From Granulosicoccus sp047634635 (GTDB taxonomy: Bacteria > Pseudomonadota > Gammaproteobacteria > Granulosicoccales > Granulosicoccaceae): a stretch of DNA of 11,678 bases. This document shows, one piece after another, positions 1 through 5,972 of this stretch (position 1 is its first letter; the number at the start of each line of letters is the position of its first letter). The stretch is from positions 1 through 11,678 of the forward strand of contig JBLIIE010000156.1 of assembly GCA_047634635.1 (NCBI GenBank), written 5' to 3'. A model generated the notes under the pieces. That model searched no databases. It saw only the letters and a program-made list of their open reading frames with translations, and had not been told where the DNA came from. Position numbers and translations under genes: made by a program.

Positions 1-46
1 CTGACCCCGAATTCCACTCAGGCCGTCTATTCAGGAATTCAAACCT

Positions 47-2020
47 ATGCAGCGTCAGGACTTGTTCATCAGCCTGCTGTTATTTTTGTTTAGTGCTGCA
101 CTTTACTGTTGGAGCATGCCGCAAAGCATCACACTCATTGACGCTGGTTTGTTCCAGATGGTATGTGATGCGAATGGTTTAGCCCATCCTTCCGGTTTTC
201 CAATTGCCACCCTTGCCTGTCACGGCCTCAGCTATCTACCATTCGAAGGCGTAATCCCGGGCAATTTATTGAGCGTCATCTTTGGTTCACTTACGGTAAT
301 TGCACTTTACTTCACAGCCCTGCAATTGCGATTGACCAGAACCTACGCAGCATCTGCCGCCGTATTACTCGCTTGCTCCACGCACTATTGGTCTCAGGCC
401 ATTATCATCGAGGTCTACACGCTCAACAGTTTCTTGCTCTTGTGCGCGTTCTATTTCGCACTTCGTTACAATCAGAACAACGTAAGCCGAGATCTCTATA
501 TCAGTGCGTTCTTCTTAGGCACTGGTTTAGCCAATCATTGGCCGCTGATTGTCGTCTCGACGCCGGCTCTTGCAGCGCTCGTTATCTATTCCACTGCATC
601 CTTAAGACAGCTGTTCCAACCCCGCCATGTTTTACTCGGCAGTCTCAGTATTATCGTCGGACTCAGTCCGTATTTGCTGCTGCTGACAAAAAATGACAAC
701 AGCATGTTGATACACGGTCCGATCAACTCATTAGAACAATTCGTCCACTACATCGCACGAACCGCCTATGACGATACGTTTTTAAATCAGTCAGAGCGCA
801 CCTACTCTTATTTGTGGCGCTTACCCTTCGAGTCAATCCAGACATTTGGTTATGCAGCCTGGTTGCTGATACCTATTGGCCTCGTAAGATCTTTCCATCA
901 ACTTAAGACTAACCACGCCATAGCCCTGGTTGCGCTGTGGGTCGCCAACTGTTTGCTATTGCCGTTACTAACTGACTATCCCTATTCGTATGAGATGAGA
1001 AGCATCGTCATCACCTGGACACTACTAGCCCACATTAGCTGCGCGTTATGGATGGCTATTGGCTTGCAAGCTATCGGGAGCTGGGTCGGAGGAATCCGTT
1101 GGAGCGGTCAAGCCGCATCAGCGGTGTCTATTCTTTTAGTGCTACTTATTTCGGCACCATTCAACTATCGAGCACAAGATCATGTTGTCGACCACTACGG
1201 CAGAACCCTGCTAATGAGCCTGGATGAAAACGCAATTCTGTTCGTTCGTAGTGACAACCAAACTGGGCCACTAGGCTATCTTCATTATGTGGAGGGCGTT
1301 AGACCTGATATTGACATCTACAATTTAGACAGCGTTTTGTTCGACAACCGGCTCACACCGATTCAGGCATCAGAAGAGGCCAAAGCCGACACCATCCTCC
1401 AATTTATCAAACATGCCACCCGACCCGTCTACTCCATCGCACCACTGCCCTTGCCTGCCGAAGACCATGGTTTTTACTTTAAGTACAACTCGTCTACCCC
1501 GGGGTTTTACCGAACGATATTCGTCGACGAGTACTTCGCCAATCTAATCTCTCAGCGCCGTGATAGTGGTATTAAAGATCCCAGGACACGGGTACTGATG
1601 GACAGCCTGATTTATGACTACGCAAGATTAGTCATAGGGCTAGGCATTGTTGGCACTAACCACTCGCCTGAATTCATCGATTTACTAGGTAAAATGACAG
1701 CTACACTGCAGGGGAAGATCTGGACACTACACCATGTTCTTGCATCGCCATCTCCTGACAAGGCAGTCCTGCTCTCTTTAGCGCTCGCAGCTGAGTTACA
1801 GATAAGCGAAGAAGTCACAGCACCCGCCAGGGCGAAACTGTATCGGCATATCGCTGAAGTGTGGATGCTAGCGCCCAGCGATACAGACCAGGCCCTCCAT
1901 TACTATGCTCTTGCGACTCGGACCAAAGATCAAAACATCTGCCAGTCTGCAAGCACGCGACTCCCAGAACCCTACCTACGAAGACTCAACTGTATCGACC
2001 AAGAAAACTACTCAGAGTAG
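47..2020 (+). CDS. DUF2723-family polytopic membrane protein (glycosyltransferase-39/PMT-like fold)
   Basis: Predicted inner-membrane protein of 657 aa. The N-terminal half resembles DUF2723 proteins, which are distantly related to protein O-mannosyltransferase/GT39 enzymes. A first membrane helix (about 7-23) is followed by a loop with Asp32, Gly34 and the His47-Pro48 pair (IDAGLF...GLAHPSG), the usual site of the acidic residue in this group. A second family-like stretch is QAIIIEVYTLN at about 118-127. Roughly ten hydrophobic segments run to about residue 371. A soluble tail of about 285 residues follows and includes LGYLHYVEGVRPDIDIYNLD (409-428), typical of the family's post-membrane region; the last 100 residues look helical. 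The ATG at 47 has an AGGA 9 bases upstream. It ends convergently with the oxidoreductase gene, overlapping by 13 bases. The substrate is unknown; transfer of a sugar from a lipid-linked donor is a family-level guess. Confidence 0.85.
   Translation: MQRQDLFISLLLFLFSAALYCWSMPQSITLIDAGLFQMVCDANGLAHPSGFPIATLACHGLSYLPFEGVIPGNLLSVIFGSLTVIALYFTALQLRLTRTYAASAAVLLACSTHYWSQAIIIEVYTLNSFLLLCAFYFALRYNQNNVSRDLYISAFFLGTGLANHWPLIVVSTPALAALVIYSTASLRQLFQPRHVLLGSLSIIVGLSPYLLLLTKNDNSMLIHGPINSLEQFVHYIARTAYDDTFLNQSERTYSYLWRLPFESIQTFGYAAWLLIPIGLVRSFHQLKTNHAIALVALWVANCLLLPLLTDYPYSYEMRSIVITWTLLAHISCALWMAIGLQAIGSWVGGIRWSGQAASAVSILLVLLISAPFNYRAQDHVVDHYGRTLLMSLDENAILFVRSDNQTGPLGYLHYVEGVRPDIDIYNLDSVLFDNRLTPIQASEEAKADTILQFIKHATRPVYSIAPLPLPAEDHGFYFKYNSSTPGFYRTIFVDEYFANLISQRRDSGIKDPRTRVLMDSLIYDYARLVIGLGIVGTNHSPEFIDLLGKMTATLQGKIWTLHHVLASPSPDKAVLLSLALAAELQISEEVTAPARAKLYRHIAEVWMLAPSDTDQALHYYALATRTKDQNICQSASTRLPEPYLRRLNCIDQENYSE
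2001..2019 (+). repeat. 19-bp direct repeat, copy 1
   Basis: The sequence AAGAAAACTACTCAGAGTA is identical to 4234-4252 in the same orientation. This copy supplies the last codons of the DUF2723 gene (Glu-Asn-Tyr-Ser-Glu, then stop) and, on the other strand, the end of the oxidoreductase gene. After the 19 matching bases the two copies resume similarity (TAGCTC, then GCT) after a 5-base gap, so the shared block may originally have been longer, near 30 bp. Confidence 0.8.
2001..2020 (-). terminator. possible weak terminator in the convergent gene overlap
   Basis: Bases 2008-2020 read CTACTC-A-GAGTAG, a perfect inverted repeat around one base. A realistic hairpin has a 5-bp CTACT/AGTAG stem and a CAG loop. 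On the minus strand the hairpin is followed by TTTTCTT, so it could end transcription of the oxidoreductase gene. The stem is short and AT-rich, so termination would be weak. Both stop codons lie inside the palindrome: TAG at 2018-2020 on + and TAG at 2010-2008 on -. Confidence 0.3.
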
Positions 2021-4179
2021 CTCCGCTCGATTTTCACCGAAACCGATTTGAAAGCAGGCGTATGGCTGCGCGGGTCGCTTTGCCTGGTCGTCAGAACATT
2101 CGCTTCAGGATAGTACGCCGCCACACAATGCCTAGGTAATGGGCTGATGTTAACTTCAAGCTTCTCCATCGTACCGGCGCTTGAGGTCACCGTGACCAGA
2201 TCTCCTCCATTGACGCCCAGCTCAAGGGCGTCCTGCTGATTCATATGTAATATCCAGCGATGCTGAACATCTCGATAGGTATCAGCCATCTCGTAAATAA
2301 TCGAATTGAATTGACCTTCACTGCGGATCGTCATGAGCGTGAAGTCATTTTTGTTAGCGCTCGACGGCGTTGCCACCAACTTTGCTTTACCGCCAGATGT
2401 ATTGAAACTAGGTGAATGTTTGATGCGTCCCTCAATATGAAACTCAGCACCAGTTTCATCTAGGTCCTTTAGGGCCTCCATCCCCGGAATGATTCTAGAT
2501 ATAGCCGACCGTATGTTGCGGTGGCTTTTAAATGCTTGAAAATCAATAGGTGACGACTCGAACAGCTCTGTCGCAAGATCACTCAGGATGGCGACTTCCG
2601 AGCGCACGGTGGCGATTCGTTGTATGCCGCCATCACTTAATCGGACGAAGTTAAACATAGATTCTTGCGTGGTTGGCTCTGGTTCTTCATCACGGGCACA
2701 AACAGGCAGGATTAAACTCTCGCTGTTGTCTGTACCCAATATATGGCCGCGGTTCAAAGTCGTGGTAAGCGCGAGTTTAAAATCAATTTGATCAAAGGCC
2801 GCTATTGCCCAATCCGTATCCGGTGTTGCTTCAAGCAGGTTACCGCCCATAAGCAAAGCACATGTCATATTACCAGCGTGAGCCGCCTCCAGCGAAGCAA
2901 GCGTGTGCAGCCCTGGTGTTGTGGGCAAGTCGATACCAAATTCTGACTCAATACTGTTGAGAATGTCCTTAGCCAACACTGGCTTAACACCTATTGTGCC
3001 AATCCCTTGTACATTACTGTGGCCCCGGAGCGGCAAAAGCCCTGCGCCGGGCTTGCCAATCATGCCCCTAAGTAGTGCCAGGTTACTGATCCACTCTACG
3101 TTGCCAACGCCGTGCTGATGGTGTGTCATGCCCATCCCCCAGGCAAAGATGACGTTTTTAGCGTGGGCATAGGTTTTTGTTGCAGCGGCTATTTTGTCCT
3201 GCGGTACCTGGCAAGCTTGCAACAAATCTTCCCATTGCAAAGCATCTATCTGGCTGCCAAGTTCATCAACCCCTTCGCAGTATTGTTGGAGATAGTTGGC
3301 GTCGCAGTTACCACGTTCAAGTAGACCTTTTGCGATGGCTTGGAATAGCGCGATATCTTCGCCAATTTTCGGCTGCAAATAGATATCTGCAATATCGTCA
3401 CCGCCTTTGAGCATAGAGGTCATCATCTTCGGTGCTGCGAACCTTACGAGACCTGCCTCACGCATCGGGTTGATGACAATAATTTTGCCGCCCCGCCGCT
3501 TAAGCTGAATGAGCTTGTGCATGAGCCGTGGATGATTCGAAGCGGGGTTGGCACCAATCAAAAAAAACAGATCTGCCTGATCAATGTCTTCTAATTTTAC
3601 GGTCGACGTGCCCGTCCCAATGGTGTGTTTGAGCCCTTCTCCCGTTGCCTGGTGGCAGTAGTAAGAGCAGTTACTAATATTGTTGGTGCCATAAATCCTG
3701 GCAATGAGCTGCAGTAAAAAACCCGCTTCATTGGATGAACGCCCAGAACTGTAGAAAAAACTCTCTTCTGGTTTTGCGGCGCCTAACTTTGTCGCTGCGT
3801 GCTTAATTGCCCAACCCCAATCCACAGGTGTGAAGTGGTTGGAACCTGACGCTTTATAGATCGGCTGACCTAGGCGACCCAGATGCTCAATTTGATGACC
3901 ATCTAACTCTTTTAGTTCATTGATGGGATGCTGGAAAATCTCGTTCGGTATCGGCGGCTGGATATCCGTCGACTGAGCCTGAAGGCTTTTGTTACAGACC
4001 GATGGAAACTCGTCCATTTCATTGGTCATTCCACCCTTTTGCCCACCCATACCCAGCCCACAAGCTTTACAGGCATTTTTCGACGCCAATGCTTTGCTGG
4101 CGTCAAGCAGCCCAATACGCGCTGCCGTCTGCAACGTATACATGACTTTTTTTGCTCCACCACCAATCGTTTTCGACAT
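2008..4179 (-). CDS. FdhF/YdeP-family molybdopterin oxidoreductase
   Basis: Predicted molybdenum-cofactor oxidoreductase of 723 aa, close to the usual 720-780 aa of the YdeP (TIGR01701-like) group. Cys37, Cys40 and Cys62 form the three-Cys pattern of this group near the N-terminus, where true formate dehydrogenases have four Cys for a 4Fe-4S cluster. Cys175-His176 (NCSYYCHQ) aligns with the Sec/Cys-His that binds molybdenum in formate dehydrogenase H. Other family blocks are GRSSNEAG (146-153), IGANPASNHPR (208-218), RGHSNVQG (385-392), TTTLNRGH (472-479) and RSEGQFNSIIYE (619-630). The C-terminal cofactor-binding domain starts near 612. There is no Tat signal, so it should be cytoplasmic. 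The ATG at 4179 has GGAGGG 3 bases upstream. No partner subunits, FdhD or cofactor genes are nearby. E. coli YdeP is linked to acid resistance, but its reaction is unknown, so the substrate here is open. Direct repeats flank the gene. Confidence 0.92.
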   Translation of the reverse strand: MSKTIGGGAKKVMYTLQTAARIGLLDASKALASKNACKACGLGMGGQKGGMTNEMDEFPSVCNKSLQAQSTDIQPPIPNEIFQHPINELKELDGHQIEHLGRLGQPIYKASGSNHFTPVDWGWAIKHAATKLGAAKPEESFFYSSGRSSNEAGFLLQLIARIYGTNNISNCSYYCHQATGEGLKHTIGTGTSTVKLEDIDQADLFFLIGANPASNHPRLMHKLIQLKRRGGKIIVINPMREAGLVRFAAPKMMTSMLKGGDDIADIYLQPKIGEDIALFQAIAKGLLERGNCDANYLQQYCEGVDELGSQIDALQWEDLLQACQVPQDKIAAATKTYAHAKNVIFAWGMGMTHHQHGVGNVEWISNLALLRGMIGKPGAGLLPLRGHSNVQGIGTIGVKPVLAKDILNSIESEFGIDLPTTPGLHTLASLEAAHAGNMTCALLMGGNLLEATPDTDWAIAAFDQIDFKLALTTTLNRGHILGTDNSESLILPVCARDEEPEPTTQESMFNFVRLSDGGIQRIATVRSEVAILSDLATELFESSPIDFQAFKSHRNIRSAISRIIPGMEALKDLDETGAEFHIEGRIKHSPSFNTSGGKAKLVATPSSANKNDFTLMTIRSEGQFNSIIYEMADTYRDVQHRWILHMNQQDALELGVNGGDLVTVTSSAGTMEKLEVNISPLPRHCVAAYYPEANVLTTRQSDPRSHTPAFKSVSVKIERSYSE

Positions 4180-4324
4180 CAGCCCTCCAGCAACATGACA
4201 GTTCTAACGCAAGGCATGGTAAACCTGCAAGCAAAGAAAACTACTCAGAGTAAGTTAGCTCGCTGAGGGGCGTGAAATCTCTAGTCTCAGTGGTAAAGAC
4301 TATTGCCCAAAAACCTCCGCTAGC
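4180..4324. other. divergent intergenic region with repeat copy 2
   Basis: This gap separates the minus-strand oxidoreductase from the plus-strand small ORF and reductase. It holds the oxidoreductase ribosome-binding site (GGAGGG on the minus strand, 4188-4183) and direct-repeat copy 2. I found no convincing -35/-10 pair on either strand. A plus-strand frame from ATG 4195 (or 4216) reads MTVLTQGMVNLQ and on to a stop at 4264-4266. The small-ORF frame is open from just after a TAG at 4256-4258, so the two frames could be pieces of one broken gene. Confidence 0.5.
4234..4252 (+). repeat. 19-bp direct repeat, copy 2
   Basis: Exact second copy of the sequence at 2001-2019, starting 2,233 bases downstream. 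It lies 55 bases upstream of the oxidoreductase start on that gene's side. Read in the frame that copy 1 has in the DUF2723 gene, it again encodes Glu-Asn-Tyr-Ser-Glu followed by a stop (TAA here, TAG in copy 1). A chance 19-bp match within a window this size is very unlikely. Confidence 0.8.
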
Positions 4325-4498
4325 ATGATTTGGAATAGAGGTGTCCTAGACTTTCATGTCTTTGGCTGGGGACCTGTGGTCGTCAATCGATATCTGGATG
4401 GCGAGCAGTTGATATGGGATTATGCTGATGGCAGCCAAACTCGCATGAATCGAATTTGTACATTGCCAGAGAATCAAAAACAACCACGTCGTCGATAA
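4325..4498 (+). CDS. small ORF upstream of the SDR gene, 57 aa, possibly truncated
   Basis: I do not recognise this product. The frame encodes 57 aa beginning MIWNRGVLDFHVFGWG and ending in a basic PRRR tail. The part GWGPVVVNRYLDGEQL...WDYADGS is rich in beta-formers and turns, with several Trp and Asp-Gly pairs, and reads like a small beta-barrel domain rather than random sequence. The TAA at 4496-4498 overlaps the ribosome-binding site of the reductase gene, so translation could be coupled. Against a simple gene, ATG 4325 has no Shine-Dalgarno site, and the frame is open and protein-like for 22 codons further upstream without any ATG, GTG or TTG. It may be the 3' part of a gene cut or frameshifted near repeat copy 2. 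Confidence 0.4.
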   Translation: MIWNRGVLDFHVFGWGPVVVNRYLDGEQLIWDYADGSQTRMNRICTLPENQKQPRRR

Positions 4499-4508
4499 GG
4501 ACAACAAC

Positions 4509-5273
4509 ATGAGTCGATTGAAAGGAAAAGTAGCGGTTATTACTGGAGGGGCAGGTGGTATTGGTAAAGCCGCCGGCAAGCTCTTTGTGGCGGAGGGAGC
4601 AGATGTTTTGCTTGTTGATCTGGATGAAAACTCTCTCAAAGCTGCTTGCGATGAGATTGGTAGTAACCGTGTGAGTTACTGCGTGGCTGACGTCACACGC
4701 GCTGCAGACAATCAAAAAATGATTAGCGTGGCAGAGGAGCGTTATGGTGGTGTTGATGTACTGCTTGCAAATGCCGGCATCGCAGGAGACGTGACTTCCA
4801 TTGTCGAATACGATGAGGCTCGGTTTGATCAAGTTATGGCGGTGAATGTTAAAGGACCGTTTCTGGGTTTGCAGGCATCCATTCCAGCCATCAACAAGCG
4901 TGGTGGTGGCAGCATCATTATTACGTCTAGCATCATGGGCGTGACGGGAGGCGCCAATATCGCCCCCTATGTGACCTCTAAGCACGCGGTGATCGGCATG
5001 ATGAAGTCTGCAGCAAAAGAATGTGCGGCCATGAATATTCGAGTGAATACCGTCAACCCATCTCCCGTCGACACAAACATGATGAGAGTGCTTGAGGAAG
5101 GATTGTCCCCTGGGGAGAGCGAGGCGATGAAGGCGCGAATGGAGGCAAATATTCCTCTGGGTCGTTATGCCGAGCCCGCGGATATTGCCAAGATCATGTT
5201 ATTTTTAGCCTCGGACGACAGCGCCTTTGTCACCGGTTCTACCTATATGGTGGACGGTGGTTCAACAGCCTAG
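4509..5273 (+). CDS. short-chain dehydrogenase/reductase (SDR), classical type
   Basis: Cytoplasmic NAD(P)-dependent oxidoreductase of 254 aa, the standard length of classical SDRs. The Rossmann motif TGGAGGIG is at 12-19. Asp37 at the end of the second strand favours NAD(H) over NADP(H). The NAG motif is at 88-90. The catalytic tetrad is Asn113, Ser141, Tyr154 and Lys158 (YVTSK). The C-terminus has the common FVTGSTYMVDGG ending. It resembles FabG-like 3-oxoacyl reductases and 3-hydroxyacyl or secondary-alcohol dehydrogenases, but the sequence alone does not fix the substrate. The ATG at 4509 follows AAGGA (4497-4501) by 7 bases, and the small ORF ends 10 bases upstream. A stem-loop lies about 15 bases past the stop. 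It converges with the lipoprotein gene at 5425-5970. Confidence 0.93.
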   Translation: MSRLKGKVAVITGGAGGIGKAAGKLFVAEGADVLLVDLDENSLKAACDEIGSNRVSYCVADVTRAADNQKMISVAEERYGGVDVLLANAGIAGDVTSIVEYDEARFDQVMAVNVKGPFLGLQASIPAINKRGGGSIIITSSIMGVTGGANIAPYVTSKHAVIGMMKSAAKECAAMNIRVNTVNPSPVDTNMMRVLEEGLSPGESEAMKARMEANIPLGRYAEPADIAKIMLFLASDDSAFVTGSTYMVDGGSTA

Positions 5274-5287
5274 GCTTCGCCTTTCAA

Positions 5288-5311
5288 TCACCTAATTGAT
5301 CACTTAGGTGA
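5288..5311. repeat. stem-loop in the convergent gap after the SDR gene
   Basis: TCACCTAA (5288-5295) and TTAGGTGA (5304-5311) form a perfect 8-bp inverted repeat around an 8-base spacer that contains the palindrome TGATCA. It lies between two genes that end towards each other (SDR at 5273, lipoprotein at 5425). A bidirectional terminator or RNA-stabilising hairpin is the natural reading, but neither strand has a T-run directly after the stem, so it is not a textbook intrinsic terminator. The rest of the 151-bp gap shows nothing clear. Confidence 0.45.
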
Positions 5312-5424
5312 CCTGTAAATCAGCAAATCCAGCGCGCGACAGTCACTGGCAAGACGAAGGATCACGTCTCGATAAGGGCGTTATAAAAACTCTACAAAAC
5401 ATCGTTCAGTAACTAACGGCATCG

Positions 5425-5970
5425 CTACTCTGAAATGGGCCATGAAACGGGTGTTGAGCATTGCGCGACGGATAACTGAGCAGAAGCGAAATAGATTTGA
5501 TTGTTGGGCGAAGCTGGATAAGTCATCGACGGTGGTCCGGGGCAATTCGCGCTTTGGCCAGGGCCAAGGGCCAACTCAGTATCTAGGACTAACTCGCACG
5601 CCACCATTAAATCCAGCTCACTCCAGCTCGTGCAGATATCTTCTACCTGTCGGTACTCTGCTCTGCTGACATTGTCGGGTTTATCGAACGTCCACCAGTG
5701 GCCAAATTGGTTTTCGGTGTTGCTTGAATAGACTCTATAAACCAGGTGTTTTTTCTTCACTTCAAACACTTCACCCAGGCACAAGCCGCCTTTCCCAGGC
5801 GCGCCTAGTGCCATGTTTAAGAGGGAAGGATTCTCAACTGGAGTAAGCCCAGAAGGAACATTAATGGAGCCAGCGCAGGTGTTTGGATTACTTTGGCCAA
5901 GATCAGTATTTTGCACCGCAGTACAACTCTGTAATACCAACAAAAAAAATCCAATCGTTACAGATTTCAT
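5425..5970 (-). CDS. small predicted outer-envelope lipoprotein, unknown family
   Basis: Predicted lipoprotein of 181 aa that I do not recognise. It begins MKSVTIGFFLLVLQSC, a signal peptide with lipobox LQSC and lipidation at Cys16. Six further Cys in the mature part suggest three disulfides in an oxidising compartment. A Trp-rich stretch (GHWWTFDKP), a YRQVEDICTSWSELD block and a GPGQSANCPGPP block look like conserved motifs of an uncharacterised family. The ATG at 5970 is two bases after the stop of the upstream 719-codon gene, so the two genes are almost certainly co-transcribed and translationally coupled. A TTG at 6018 would add 16 residues before the signal peptide and overlap that gene, so I reject it as the start. 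It is probably a partner of the upstream P460-like lipoprotein. Confidence 0.75.
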   Translation of the reverse strand: MKSVTIGFFLLVLQSCTAVQNTDLGQSNPNTCAGSINVPSGLTPVENPSLLNMALGAPGKGGLCLGEVFEVKKKHLVYRVYSSNTENQFGHWWTFDKPDNVSRAEYRQVEDICTSWSELDLMVACELVLDTELALGPGQSANCPGPPSMTYPASPNNQIYFASAQLSVAQCSTPVSWPISE

Positions 5971-5972
5971 TT

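Noticed and set aside
9..40. Inverted repeat GAATTCC / GGAATTC just before the first gene
   Set aside because: Seven-base arms with an 18-base spacer, built on a simple EcoRI-like palindrome; too weak to call an operator, although it includes the AGGA before ATG 47.
1..93. Tail of an upstream gene reading through the first 93 bases in frame 1
   Set aside because: The frame is open to a TAG at 91-93 but would overlap the first gene by 47 bases and has no recognisable sequence.
2008..4179. Calling the molybdopterin enzyme a formate dehydrogenase (fdhF)
   Set aside because: The N-terminal Cys pattern and the NCSYYCHQ, RGHSNVQG and TTTLNRGH blocks fit the YdeP-like group, whose substrate is not established; no formate-pathway genes are nearby.
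4383..4985. 200-codon minus-strand ORF opposite the SDR gene
   Set aside because: It lies antisense to a complete SDR with all catalytic motifs, has no recognisable domains and is rich in His, Asn and Thr as expected of a shadow frame.
5425..5433. Third partial copy of the repeat (TCAGAGTAG on the minus strand at the lipoprotein stop)
   Set aside because: Only nine matching bases, which is expected many times by chance in a window of this length.
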